Shown: positions 43,924-51,815 of the stretch, piece after piece | How the letters are laid out: each line of letters opens with the position of its first letter | Position numbering within the stretch: position 1 is the first letter of the stretch | Assembly: GCF_903645305.1 (NCBI RefSeq) | Contig: NZ_CAHJXO010000001.1 | Location: 868,001-932,000 of the forward strand | Source of the DNA: Corynebacterium sp. Marseille-P4321 | Lineage (GTDB): Bacteria; Actinomycetota; Actinomycetes; Mycobacteriales; Mycobacteriaceae | DNA: 64,000 bases | Direction: 5' to 3' | The notes under the pieces: generated by a model | What the model was told of the DNA's origin: nothing | The model's input: the letters and a program-made list of their open reading frames with translations, nothing else | Database searches by the model: none | Translations under genes and position numbers: made by a program

Positions 43924-44712
43924 TTAGACCACGATCGCGATGAAAATCGGGACGGCCATAATGGCCACCGCCCCCACAGCGATGCGCGTGAACTGGCGCT
44001 TACCCGCCGGGTGGGCCGAGTTGAGCTGCAGCTTGCCGGGCTCGCTCGGCAAGACGGCCACGGCCATCGGGTCGTTCGGCTCGCTGTAAAAACCGGCGCC
44101 AGCCTTGCGCGTGAGCGCGTCAATGCGCTGGAGTTCCTGGGCATCGGGCTGAAGACGCTCGCGGTCCTGCTTCGCGCGGCGGTTGAACTTGACCTGGCGC
44201 CAAATCGCCCAGGCCAGGTACGCCACAAACGCGACGATGAACACCCAATACGGCACCCGCACATTCGGGAACACGAGCAGTAGCTGAACCAGCGTTAGGA
44301 GCAGTGCGGTAAACAACAGCACCTCCGCGATGAAGCGCCGCGTCTGCATGATGAGCATCTCGGCGCGTTGCGCGGCGGTTTCCGAGAACGGGATGGCGGT
44401 GCTAGTGGCGTCTGTGGGGTCGGTGGCGTCTGTCGGGCCGGTGGCGCGGGTCGCACGGGCGAGTGCGGGGCCCGGCACGATCAGTGCGATGCACAGCGAA
44501 ATAGCCACGCCAATCCACAGCACGCTGGTCACACCGAGGAACGTCTTCGGTACCCAGTTGTCCACTTTGCCGTCGAGACCGATGTGCATCGGCACCGGAT
44601 CCGGGATCGCGCCCCACCTCAGCAGCGTGTATGCGAGCACGACCAGGTACACGGCGACCGTTGCCGCGTAGATGCTTCGCGTTTGGTGAGCGTCGGGGCC
44701 TGGCAGGTGCAT
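43924..44712 (-). CDS. DUF1648-type membrane protein
   Basis: Integral membrane protein of 262 residues and unknown function. The N-terminal part has the DUF1648 signature IPDPVPMHIGLDGKVDNW after the first helix, as in SdpI-like proteins, followed by helices near 55-80, 125-145, 150-170 and at the C-terminus (GAVAIMAVPIFIAIVV). The polar loop around residue 90 carries an internal repeat GPTDATDPTDAT. Start at ATG 44712, 6 nt after a TACCTT box. It leads a minus-strand group with the nuclease and sirtuin genes, whose starts abut the previous stops; the grouping does not reveal a common function. Confidence 0.78.
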   Translation of the reverse strand: MHLPGPDAHQTRSIYAATVAVYLVVLAYTLLRWGAIPDPVPMHIGLDGKVDNWVPKTFLGVTSVLWIGVAISLCIALIVPGPALARATRATGPTDATDPTDATSTAIPFSETAAQRAEMLIMQTRRFIAEVLLFTALLLTLVQLLLVFPNVRVPYWVFIVAFVAYLAWAIWRQVKFNRRAKQDRERLQPDAQELQRIDALTRKAGAGFYSEPNDPMAVAVLPSEPGKLQLNSAHPAGKRQFTRIAVGAVAIMAVPIFIAIVV

Positions 44713-44718
44713 GCGTTC

Positions 44719-44724
44719 AAGGTA
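44719..44724 (-). promoter_or_regulatory. -10 box for the DUF1648-nuclease-sirtuin group
   Basis: TACCTT on the minus strand, 6 nt before ATG 44712, no ribosome site. Confidence 0.5.
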
Positions 44725-44735
44725 GCAGCTGGTGG

Positions 44736-45857
44736 CTAGTTCACCCGCCGCGGCCGGTCCTGCCGCAGCAGGTACTCGCCGAGGTAGGGCTGCGCAAACT
44801 CAACTTTGCCCCAGCCGGCCGGAAGGATGAGGTCGCGTTCGATGAGCTTGGATCGGGTGTCACTGAGGTGGGTGGTGGATTTGCGCAGTGTCTCGGCAAT
44901 GTCTGCCACTCGAACTGTCCCGTCCGTGGAGCTTTCGGCAAGGGCAGCCATGGCCCGGAGGTACTCGAGCTGGCGCTGCGGCACACCCCTCACCGACGGT
45001 TGGTGCACCTGTTGGCCCAAACGGTCGATAGCTGTTGGGATCACCTGCTGTAACAGCGTCGCGTCGACAAAATCTACACCGTGTTCAGTTGCCGCGTCCC
45101 AGGCCAGGAATCCGGTCAGCTGAACAAGGTAGGGGTACCCCTGGCTGAACATCGCGGCTTCTTCGGCGGCGTCGAATGTGAGGGAGCCTTCCTCCGCGGT
45201 CTTCTCCAAGGCGAGTCGCGCGTCCTCAACCGTTAAAGGACCGAGCTCGTAATGCCGCGCCCGGCGAAGGAACGTCGCACCCGGAAGATCGAGCAGCGTG
45301 TTAATTCCCTGGGTGATTCCAGCCATCGCCACAGCAACTGGTAGATCGTCCCTGACCAGGTCTTGGTAGGCGATCGCGATCTGCGCCAAGTCGTCGGCTG
45401 AGGCGTCCTGCACCTCGTCGATAGTGATCAGCACTCCGGATTCCCGCGTGAGCGCGATGAGTTCTCTCAGGGCGGAGGTCAACCGTGGCTCCGCGTGCGT
45501 CGTGTCTACAGCGGTGCTGATTGATCCGATCCCGGCAATCGAGAACCCCGTAATTTCCCTGCGTGCTGGTTGACTCAGCCGCTGGACCGCTTCTGGAATC
45601 GTTGCGCGGATCAGGGTGCCCGCGATCTGCTCTCGGGCTGAAGCGCGGAGAACGACCCAGCCGCGCGCCACCGCGATATCCTCTATCTCGTTCAAGAGCA
45701 CGGTTTTGCCGATTCCCCTCGATCCGGAGATCAGCATCGAGCGATCGGGATTACCCGCGCCGCCATCCAGTGCTCGCGCGAACTCCGACAGAATCACGTC
45801 GCGTCCAGCCCAAACCCTGGGGCTCGCTCCGAACGTCGGCCTAAAGGGGTTTTCCAT
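44736..45857 (-). CDS. AAA/STAND-type ATPase with C-terminal winged helix
   Basis: A lone ATP-binding protein of 373 residues, of a type common in actinobacteria but without a known role. It opens NPFRPTFGASPRVWAGRDVIL, has Walker A SGSRGIGKTVLLNEI near residue 44-52, Walker B VLITIDEVQDASAD near 145, a sensor-like VAVAMAGITQG and FLRRARHYELGPLT, and ends with a winged-helix-like domain (QLEYLRAMAALAES...TTHLSDTRSKLIERDLIL). Such proteins resemble archaeal-type ATPases and regulators. Start at ATG 45857, 6 nt after TATCAT; tandem TTTATCAA units occupy the region just upstream where a -35 and operator would lie. Confidence 0.8.
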   Translation of the reverse strand: MENPFRPTFGASPRVWAGRDVILSEFARALDGGAGNPDRSMLISGSRGIGKTVLLNEIEDIAVARGWVVLRASAREQIAGTLIRATIPEAVQRLSQPARREITGFSIAGIGSISTAVDTTHAEPRLTSALRELIALTRESGVLITIDEVQDASADDLAQIAIAYQDLVRDDLPVAVAMAGITQGINTLLDLPGATFLRRARHYELGPLTVEDARLALEKTAEEGSLTFDAAEEAAMFSQGYPYLVQLTGFLAWDAATEHGVDFVDATLLQQVIPTAIDRLGQQVHQPSVRGVPQRQLEYLRAMAALAESSTDGTVRVADIAETLRKSTTHLSDTRSKLIERDLILPAGWGKVEFAQPYLGEYLLRQDRPRRVN

Positions 45858-45863
45858 ACCGCG

Positions 45864-45869
45864 ATGATA
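45864..45869 (-). promoter_or_regulatory. -10 box of the ATPase gene
   Basis: TATCAT on the minus strand, 6 nt before ATG 45857; the leaderless arrangement. The repeat array begins 5 bp upstream. Confidence 0.55.
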
Positions 45870-45874
45870 GCCGA

Positions 45875-45924
45875 TTGATAAATTGATAAAGTCTGGCAGA
45901 TTGATAAATTGATAAATTGATAAA
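45875..45924. repeat. TTGATAAA direct repeats, 2 + 3 units
   Basis: Units at 45875, 45883, 45901, 45909 and 45917, all identical 8-mers, the two groups separated by 10 bp (GTCTGGCAGA). They lie between the 3' end of yaaA and the -10 of the ATPase gene, in otherwise GC-rich DNA. Confidence 0.9.
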
Positions 45925-45927
45925 TCG

Positions 45928-46650
45928 CTAGATCAGGAGCACGAGCTCGTCGCCGCGGACCTCCACACGGAAGCCGGCGCCGGCCGCGAGGTCCGCGATG
46001 TCGGAGATGGACTGAGCGTCGGCGACGGTGGGGGAGCTCGCCAGCGAGCGAGCCAGCTCGCCCTTGTATCGCTTGTTGAAGTGGCTGACCACTTTGCCGG
46101 TGTCCGCCTGCTCGACGCGGACGGTCATCGCGCCAGCGCCGCCCGCGCCGCCCGCGCCGGGCACCGGGCCGCTTGCGTCGGGCACCGGGCCGAGCTGCTT
46201 GTACGCCCCGGAGCGCATGTCCACCATGAAGCCCTGCTCAGCGAGCACGTCCGAGATGGCGGAGCCCCACCACGCTTTCATCGTCTTGCCGGCAAGCTTT
46301 GTGCCGCCGGAGAGCCGGTAACGCGGGATCGTGTCGCTCGCGCGCACCACACCGAACAACGCCGAGCCGATCGCAAGATGCTCGAGGGCGCCTTCGGGGA
46401 GGGTGGTGGCGCCCAGGGCGTCGTACAACACGCCCGTGTAGCGGTGCGCCGCTGGCATCACCGGGTTGGTGCGCAACGTGAAATTCTCGGCCGCTTCATC
46501 GCGCTTGGATTGGGGAGTGTCGACGGGGGTGTGCGAGAGCTCGTCGATAAGCAATGTGCGAATCGGATCGAGCGCCGGGAAGGAAAGCGACATCCCGTCG
46601 AACTCGCCGCCCGGCGCCTTGGTCTCGGAAGGAGGGAGCACGATCAACAT
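45928..46650 (-). CDS. yaaA: YaaA family peroxide-stress protein (UPF0246)
   Basis: In E. coli YaaA lowers intracellular iron and protects DNA from peroxide. The 240-residue product opens [15 protein letters not shown] (the conserved LLLSPAKT-like start) and has [63 protein letters not shown] and [14 protein letters not shown], all expected for the family. An extra Gly/Ala/Pro stretch ([15 protein letters not shown]) lies at about 170-185. The start is ATG 46650, with TAGCGT 7 nt upstream. The frame stays open far beyond, opposite proS, but that is a shadow. Divergent from proS. Confidence 0.88.
   Translation of the reverse strand: MLIVLPPSETKAPGGEFDGMSLSFPALDPIRTLLIDELSHTPVDTPQSKRDEAAENFTLRTNPVMPAAHRYTGVLYDALGATTLPEGALEHLAIGSALFGVVRASDTIPRYRLSGGTKLAGKTMKAWWGSAISDVLAEQGFMVDMRSGAYKQLGPVPDASGPVPGAGGAGGAGAMTVRVEQADTGKVVSHFNKRYKGELARSLASSPTVADAQSISDIADLAAGAGFRVEVRGDELVLLI
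46542..46552 (-). repeat. GCTTATCGACG word in yaaA
   Basis: Minus-strand copy, read as Leu-Leu-Ile-Asp-Glu with CTT; part of the longer TTGCTTATCGACGA form. Confidence 0.82.
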
Positions 46651-46657
46651 GGCGACA

Positions 46658-46673
46658 ACGCTAGCGGTAGAAT
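46658..46673. promoter_or_regulatory. Divergent -10 boxes of yaaA and proS
   Basis: TAGCGT on the minus strand (46658-46663) lies 7 nt from the yaaA ATG; TAGAAT on the plus strand (46668-46673) lies 7 nt from the proS ATG. The whole intergenic region is 30 bp. Confidence 0.6.
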
Positions 46674-46680
46674 CCCCCGC

Positions 46681-48459
46681 ATGATCACACGCCTGTCCTC
46701 CCTGTTCCTGCGCACCCTGCGCGAAGACCCCGCCGACGCAGAGGTACCCAGCCACAAGCTGCTCGTGCGCGCCGGATACGTGCGCCGCGCCGCCCCCGGC
46801 GTGTACACGTGGCTGCCGCTCGGTCTGCGCGCGGTGCGTAAGGTCGAACAGGTCGTGCGCGAAGAAATGGAGGCCATCGGCGCCCAGGAGCTGCTCTTCC
46901 CGGCGCTGCTGCCGCGCGAGCCCTACGAGGCGACGAACCGCTGGACCGAATACGGCGACGACCTGTTCCGCCTCAAGGACCGCAAAGGCGCCGACATGCT
47001 GCTCGGCCCCACCCACGAGGAGATGTTCACCGCGGCGGTGAAAGACCTGTACTCCTCCTATAAGGACTTCCCGGTCACGCTGTACCAGATCCAGACGAAG
47101 TACCGCGATGAAGCGCGACCGCGTGCCGGCATTCTCCGCGGGCGCGAGTTCGTGATGAAGGACTCGTATTCGTTCGACATGACCGATGAGGGGCTCGAGG
47201 AGTCCTACGCCGCGCACCGTCGCGCGTACCAGGCCGTGTTCGACCGCGTGGGGCTGCGCTACGAGATCTGCCGCGCGACCTCCGGTGCGATGGGTGGCTC
47301 CGCGTCCGAGGAGTTCCTCGCGTATTCCGACAACGGCGAGGACACGTTTGTGGTGTCTACGGCCGGCGATTACGCCGCGAACGTCGAGGCCGTGACCACG
47401 GTTGCGCCCGCCGCGCGCCCCATCGACGGCCTCCCGGAGGCGGTGGAGCACGACACCCCGAACGCCGAGACCATCGCGGCGCTCGTTGAGTGGGCTCAGA
47501 GCGAGGGCGTGCTTATCGACGGTCGCCCCGCCGAAGCCCGCGACACCCTCAAGTGCATGATGATCAAGGTGGACGACCCGCGCGAAGTTAGGGAAGACGG
47601 CTCCCCTGTGGGCCCGCAGCTCGTCGGCGTGCTTATCCCGGGCGATCGCGAGCTGGATGAGAAACGCCTCGAGGCTTCGCTCGAGCCCGCGAAGTTTGAC
47701 CTGGCTAGCGACGAGGACTTCGCCAAGTCGTCCTTCCTGGTCAAGGGCTACGTCGGCCCGCGCGCACTGCAGGCCAACGGGGTGCGAGTACTCGCAGACC
47801 CGCGCGTTGTCGACGGCTCCTCCTGGATCACGGGTGCTGACGCACCGCAGAAGCACGTTGTCGGCCTGGTAGCTGGCCGCGACTTCGAGGTCGACGGGTA
47901 CATCGAGGCCGCGGAGATCAAGGAGGGCGACCCTTCTCCGTCGGGCAACGGCACTGTGGAGCTGGCCCGCGGCATTGAGCTCGGCCACATCTTCCAGCTG
48001 GGCCGCAAGTACACCGAGGCCATCGACGTGCAGATCCTCGACGAAAACGGCAAGCGCGCCGTGCCGACCATGGGGTCCTACGGCATCGGCGTCTCGCGCA
48101 TGCTGGCCGTGATCGCCGAGCAGCGCCACGACGAAAAAGGCCTGGTCTGGCCGGTCGAGGTTGCGCCGTACCAGGTGCACGTCGCGGTGGCGAACAAGGA
48201 CGCCGCCGCACTCGAGGCCGGCGAGCGCCTGGTGGAAGCACTCGACGCAGCAGGGCTCGAAGTGCTTTACGACGACCGCCCGAAAGTCTCCCCGGGCGTC
48301 AAATTCAAAGACGCCGAGTTGCTCGGTATGCCGTTCATCGTGATCCTGGGCCGCGCGTTTGCCGACGGCATCGTGGAGCTACGAATCCGCGGCGGCGAAA
48401 CGCTTGAAGTCCCGGCCGACGAAGTCGTGGCGAAGGTCACCGAGCTCGTCCGCGGGTAG
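46681..48459 (+). CDS. proS: Prolyl-tRNA synthetase
   Basis: Charges tRNA-Pro. The 592-residue product is the bacterial ProS type with an editing domain: class-II motif 1 near [26 protein letters not shown], motif 2 in [26 protein letters not shown], the insertion (YbaK-like) editing domain at about 225-410 including [12 protein letters not shown], motif 3 in [17 protein letters not shown] near 460, and the C-terminal anticodon domain ([24 protein letters not shown]). It probably lacks a 5' leader. No terminator with a T run follows; a GC-rich tandem array and a long inverted repeat do. Confidence 0.96.
   Translation: MITRLSSLFLRTLREDPADAEVPSHKLLVRAGYVRRAAPGVYTWLPLGLRAVRKVEQVVREEMEAIGAQELLFPALLPREPYEATNRWTEYGDDLFRLKDRKGADMLLGPTHEEMFTAAVKDLYSSYKDFPVTLYQIQTKYRDEARPRAGILRGREFVMKDSYSFDMTDEGLEESYAAHRRAYQAVFDRVGLRYEICRATSGAMGGSASEEFLAYSDNGEDTFVVSTAGDYAANVEAVTTVAPAARPIDGLPEAVEHDTPNAETIAALVEWAQSEGVLIDGRPAEARDTLKCMMIKVDDPREVREDGSPVGPQLVGVLIPGDRELDEKRLEASLEPAKFDLASDEDFAKSSFLVKGYVGPRALQANGVRVLADPRVVDGSSWITGADAPQKHVVGLVAGRDFEVDGYIEAAEIKEGDPSPSGNGTVELARGIELGHIFQLGRKYTEAIDVQILDENGKRAVPTMGSYGIGVSRMLAVIAEQRHDEKGLVWPVEVAPYQVHVAVANKDAAALEAGERLVEALDAAGLEVLYDDRPKVSPGVKFKDAELLGMPFIVILGRAFADGIVELRIRGGETLEVPADEVVAKVTELVRG
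47511..47521 (+). repeat. GCTTATCGACG word in proS
   Basis: Exact forward copy in the editing domain, read as Val-Leu-Ile-Asp-Gly with CTT. Confidence 0.82.
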
Positions 48460-48467
48460 CTCTACGG

Positions 48468-48544
48468 GCGCGGGGTGCCGTGCGCGGGGCGCCGTGCGCG
48501 GGGTGCCGTGCGCGGGGCGCGGGGTCCTGGGCGCGGGGCGCCGC
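48468..48544. repeat. 14-bp GC-rich tandem array after proS
   Basis: Three contiguous units of GCGCGGGGYGCCGT (48468, 48482, 48496), a degenerate fourth from 48510 and a related unit at 48531. It begins 9 nt after the proS stop and has no coding potential I can support. Confidence 0.85.
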
Positions 48545-48560
48545 GCGTCGTGCCCCGGCG

Positions 48561-48651
48561 CAAATGCCCGCCAAGAGATGCCCGTCAGTCGAGTGCGGCG
48601 AGAGCGCCCGAAAATCCACCAGGCTGACGGGCATCTCTTGGCGGGCATTTG
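48561..48651. repeat. Perfect 28-bp inverted repeat with 35-nt centre
   Basis: The arm 48561-48588 (begins CAAATGCCCGCC, ends CCCGTCAG) is the exact reverse complement of 48624-48651. The centre 48589-48623 is not symmetrical. It lies between the convergent proS and lipoprotein genes. It could be a bidirectional terminator, a small RNA gene or a miniature mobile repeat; no target duplication is evident. Confidence 0.85.
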
Positions 48652-48687
48652 GCGTCCCTGTAAGGCACCGTCCTCGCCGGGGTCCAA

Positions 48688-49548
48688 TTACGCACGCTGG
48701 GCGTGGGCCGCCAGGAGAATGGCCGCTCGTATCCAATCCGCGCTTGAGGCGTCCGCGGCCGTGCGTCGCCACTGTTTAACCAGGTCAGACTGCATCGTTT
48801 TGACAAGGTGGGTGGCCTCCGGCAGTGAGGTTGGTTCCTGGAAGCCCTCGGTGAACTTGTAGCCTGCGGCAGGAACGAGCGCCTCGGCAGCAGCATCCTC
48901 GGCACCGTCCTCGGCGCCAGCACCCGCACCCACGTCGCCGGGCAACCGCGGATCGTCGACCAGCGTTGTCAAAACCGAAACGCGCTCGTGGGAGGCATCG
49001 CGGAGTACCCGGATCCGCCCGCGCAACCCGTCGTCGGCGTACGCCAGTGCCAAGCCGAGGCCGTAATACAACGCGTTTTCCTGGGCGAGCATGGCGCGCG
49101 CGGCATCGATATCCGCCTCCCCCGACAGGCGCGCGGGATCAGCGGGCAGTTCAACAGACGCCAACGCCACCGCGTCGATCGCCTGGGCGACGACCAGGTC
49201 GACCGATTCGTCGGGCACTTTCTTCGCCGCTGCCACGGTGCTATCCAGCAATTCCTCGGGTGCTGCCGCGGCGGGCAGGTCCGTGTCCCCATAGCCGACG
49301 TTGCACGTCGACGGGGTCTTGCCGGCCTCGTCGACACCGCACAGGCGTAGCGCCTCGGCCTGGAGCTGTTCGCCGTGGAATTTGCGCATCTCGCGCCACT
49401 CGGGTGTGCCGTCGGAGCCGAAGACCCAGTCGGCGGAGGCTTGCTTGGCTAGTGACATGATTTCGCCGTTGGCGCGGGGGCCCACCACATCCATCACGGT
49501 GCAGCCGGAAAGTAGCAGGACGGCGGGCAGCGCGAGGAGTTTCTTCAC
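48688..49548 (-). CDS. Lipoprotein with DUF4439-like (ferritin-like) C-terminal domain
   Basis: Exported protein of 286 residues. From GTG 49548 it reads MKKLLALPAVLLLSGC, a short lipoprotein signal with lipobox LSGC. The middle (about 30-130) is unassigned and contains two Cys (RLCGVDEA, STCNVG) that may pair. The C-terminal half resembles DUF4439: ARAMLAQENALYYGLGLALAYA, RDASHERVSVL, AAGYKF and a final helix ADWIRAAILLAAHAQRA, suggesting a four-helix ferritin-like fold, though I cannot confirm metal ligands. TAGCGT lies 7 nt before the GTG. A gene of this kind between proS and rimP is usual in related actinobacteria. Confidence 0.68.
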   Translation of the reverse strand: MKKLLALPAVLLLSGCTVMDVVGPRANGEIMSLAKQASADWVFGSDGTPEWREMRKFHGEQLQAEALRLCGVDEAGKTPSTCNVGYGDTDLPAAAAPEELLDSTVAAAKKVPDESVDLVVAQAIDAVALASVELPADPARLSGEADIDAARAMLAQENALYYGLGLALAYADDGLRGRIRVLRDASHERVSVLTTLVDDPRLPGDVGAGAGAEDGAEDAAAEALVPAAGYKFTEGFQEPTSLPEATHLVKTMQSDLVKQWRRTAADASSADWIRAAILLAAHAQRA

Positions 49549-49555
49549 CCGAAAA

Positions 49556-49572
49556 ACGCTACACGATAGGGT
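49556..49572. promoter_or_regulatory. Divergent -10 boxes of the lipoprotein gene and rimP
   Basis: TAGCGT on the minus strand (49556-49561), 7 nt from GTG 49548, and TAGGGT on the plus strand (49567-49572), 7 nt from ATG 49580. The intergenic region is 31 bp. Confidence 0.6.
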
Positions 49573-49579
49573 GGTGGCC

Positions 49580-50119
49580 ATGGCATTTCCCACGAACGAT
49601 GAGCTCGAGGCGCTGGTGGCGCCTGTCGCCGCGACTTACGGGATGGATGTGGAGCGCATCAAGACCGTGAAAGCTGGCAAGAAATCGCAGGTGGTCATCG
49701 CGTTGGATTCGGACGCGCACCCGACGCTGGATGATTTGGAGGAGGTGTCGAATGAGCTTTCCGCGCTTTTCGACGCTAAAGAGGACGCAGGCGAGATCAA
49801 CTTCGGCGCCGGTTACACCCTGGAGCTGACCACCCCGGGTGTGGACTTGCCGCTCACTGCGCCGCGCCACTTCCGCCGCAATCGGGGCAGGGTGCTCAAG
49901 CTTGACGACGGCGCATGGCGTGTCGGACCCCTCAACGCGGAGGAAACGCAGGTCGCGCTAGTGCGTGCGGGCAAAAAAGGCGAAGAAGTGCGTCTGGCGG
50001 CGGTTTCCGAATTGTCCGGTGCGGTGGTAGAAATTGAGTTCAACGCGCCGCCGGCCGAGGAGGTCGAGCTGGCGCAACGCACGTTCGACGAGCTGGAAGC
50101 GGCCTCGGCCGAGGCGTAA
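49580..50119 (+). CDS. rimP: Ribosome maturation factor RimP
   Basis: Needed for 30S maturation. The 179-residue product has the two RimP domains: N-terminal LEALVAPVAATYGMDVERIKTVKAGKKSQVVIALDSD and LDDLEEVSNELSALFD, then YTLELTTPGVDLPLTAPRHFRRNRGRVLKL, which holds the family's most conserved motif (LEVSSPGxDRPL), and an Sm-like barrel. The C-terminus is Ala/Glu-rich. The start at ATG 49580 is set by the TAGGGT box and the conserved beginning; longer frames upstream overlap the divergent gene. First gene of the rimP-nusA-ylxR-infB group. Confidence 0.94.
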   Translation: MAFPTNDELEALVAPVAATYGMDVERIKTVKAGKKSQVVIALDSDAHPTLDDLEEVSNELSALFDAKEDAGEINFGAGYTLELTTPGVDLPLTAPRHFRRNRGRVLKLDDGAWRVGPLNAEETQVALVRAGKKGEEVRLAAVSELSGAVVEIEFNAPPAEEVELAQRTFDELEAASAEA

Positions 50120-50143
50120 CCGGCGTAACTGGAGGGAAGACAA

Positions 50144-51148
50144 GTGAATATCGATATCAACGCGCTCAAAGGCATCGAAACGCAGCAGGGCATCCCGGTC
50201 GAGGACCTGCTGGATACGATCGCCCGGGCGCTTTTGTCCGCTTACCGGGAGTTCAAAGAGGTTCCCGCGGGGGAGCGGATGCCTGCCACGGTGGAGATCG
50301 ACACCGAAACCGGCGACGTGCGCGTGATGGTCAGCGAGTTCGACGAGGACGGCGAGGTGGTGTCGCAGTACGATGACACTCCGGCGAACTTCTCCCGCAT
50401 CGGCGCGACCGCTGTGCGCGACGCGATCAAGGGGCGCCTGCGTCAGGCCGAGGCAGGCCGCGTGTACGACGAGTACGCTGGCTTCGAAGGTCAGGTCGTC
50501 TCGGGTCTCGTGCAGCGCGACGCGCAAGCCGAGGCTCGTGGCATCTCGATCGTGCAGCTGGGTACCGAGGCTGACCCGCAGGACGGCATCCTCCTGCCGG
50601 CGGAGAAGATTCCGGGTGAGGCGCTCAGCCACGGCGACCGCGTGAAGGCGTACGTGGTGGGCGTGAACCGGGAAGACAAGCGCGTGCAGGTGAACCTGTC
50701 CCGCACACACCCTGAGCTGGTGCGCGGCCTGTTCGCGCTCGAGGTGCCGGAGGTGGCCGACGGCTCGGTGGAGATCGTCGGCATCGCCCGCGAGGCTGGC
50801 CACCGCTCCAAGGTTGCGGTGCGCCCGACGGTGAAGGGCGTCAACGCCAAGGGCGCCTGCATCGGCCCGCGCGGTGCCCGCGTGACCAACATCATGCAGG
50901 CCCTTGGCGGAGAGAAGATCGACATCATCGATTACGACGAGGACCCGGCGAAGTTTGTCGGCAACTCGCTAGCGCCGTCGAAGGTAGTCAACGTGGAGGT
51001 CGTGGACCCCGACGCGCAGGTGGCTCGGGTGACGGTGCCGGATTACCAGCTTTCGCTGGCCATCGGCAAGGAGGGGCAGAACGCCCGCCTGGCTGCGCGG
51101 TTGACCGGCTGGAAGATCGACATCCGCTCCGACGCCGATACCGAGTAG
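50144..51148 (+). CDS. nusA: Transcription termination/antitermination factor NusA
   Basis: Binds RNA polymerase and nascent RNA, affecting pausing, termination and antitermination. The 334-residue product has the N-terminal polymerase-binding domain (MNIDINALKGIETQQGIPVEDLLDTIARALLSAY), S1 domain at about 110-185 (GQVVSGLVQRD), and two KH domains (AGHRSKVAVRPTVKGVNAKGACIGPRGARV; LSLAIGKEGQNARLAARLTGWKIDIRS). It ends right after KH2, without the acidic repeats of E. coli, as is normal for actinobacteria. GTG start behind GGAGGGAAG. It follows rimP by 24 nt. Confidence 0.96.
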   Translation: MNIDINALKGIETQQGIPVEDLLDTIARALLSAYREFKEVPAGERMPATVEIDTETGDVRVMVSEFDEDGEVVSQYDDTPANFSRIGATAVRDAIKGRLRQAEAGRVYDEYAGFEGQVVSGLVQRDAQAEARGISIVQLGTEADPQDGILLPAEKIPGEALSHGDRVKAYVVGVNREDKRVQVNLSRTHPELVRGLFALEVPEVADGSVEIVGIAREAGHRSKVAVRPTVKGVNAKGACIGPRGARVTNIMQALGGEKIDIIDYDEDPAKFVGNSLAPSKVVNVEVVDPDAQVARVTVPDYQLSLAIGKEGQNARLAARLTGWKIDIRSDADTE

Positions 51149-51391
51149 GCGTTTTCCGCGCGCTGCCGCTGTCTGTTGGCAGGCCGCGCCCCGCTACAGG
51201 GCCCCGGCCACCGACAGCCCCAACACACTCGCAACCTGGGAGTATTCATCTCGCGTAATTTGGCGTAAGCTGTACTACGGCTTTGCGCCCGCGTCTTACA
51301 AGGAATGCTTTCGTAGGCGGGCGGCCAGAAACGCGCAGCACCGCGCGTTCGGCACTGTCGGCACCCGCGGCGAGCGGGAGGAAGGATACGG

Positions 51392-51724
51392 ATGACTCAG
51401 ACGCGCAAGCGCCCGATCCGTACCCGCACCTGTATCGCCACGCGGTCCGCGCTGCCGGACACGCAACTGCTCCGCGTGGTCGCCGACCCGGATGTACCCG
51501 GAAGGGTGCTCGCAGACCCAGCCAGGAAGCTGCCTGGCAGGGGAGCGTGGATTATTCCGACGATGGACGCGTTTGAGCTAGCGGAACAACGCCGGGCCTT
51601 TGGCCGGGCGCTCCGCTTGTCCACTGCGGTGGACCTAGGTCATGTACGTGAGTACTTGCAGAATGCATCTGCACGACCCAGACGAACAAAGGAAGACCGA
51701 ACACTGATGAGTACGCAACCATGA
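51392..51724 (+). CDS. ylxR: YlxR-type RNA-binding protein (DUF448)
   Basis: Small basic protein between nusA and infB, suggested in other bacteria to bind RNA or regulate genes. The 110-residue product has the signature RTCIATRSALPDTQLLRVV and the second conserved block GRGAWIIPTMDAFELAEQRRAFGRALR. The last 25 residues are outside the family core. GGGAGGAAGGA precedes ATG 51392. A 243-bp gap after nusA may contain a promoter: TAAGCT near 51267 or TGTACT near 51273, without a good -35. It ends 91 nt before infB. Confidence 0.85.
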   Translation: MTQTRKRPIRTRTCIATRSALPDTQLLRVVADPDVPGRVLADPARKLPGRGAWIIPTMDAFELAEQRRAFGRALRLSTAVDLGHVREYLQNASARPRRTKEDRTLMSTQP

Positions 51725-51815
51725 AGCAGCATCAGCGATGAAAGTCACTGACCACGTCTAGGGGCCGGTACCCGTTTTCCGGTGCCGTCTCCTAGCGCAA
51801 CCAAAGAGGAGACAC

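Noticed and set aside
44736..45857. ATPase gene as part of a phage-defence island
   Set aside because: No nuclease, reverse transcriptase, methylase or other defence partner adjoins; neighbours are housekeeping genes.
45928..48180. A very long minus-strand open frame (750 codons) opposite proS
   Set aside because: Only its last 240 codons make a known protein (YaaA) with a conserved start and promoter. The rest is the antisense of proS, where GC-rich codon bias leaves the frame open.
48561..48651. Insertion sequence ends or a CRISPR-like repeat
   Set aside because: There is no transposase, no visible target-site duplication and only one inverted pair; direct spaced repeats are absent.
51149..51391. 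A small RNA or tRNA gene between nusA and ylxR
   Set aside because: I could not fold a cloverleaf or find T-loop bases; only weak promoter-like boxes are present.
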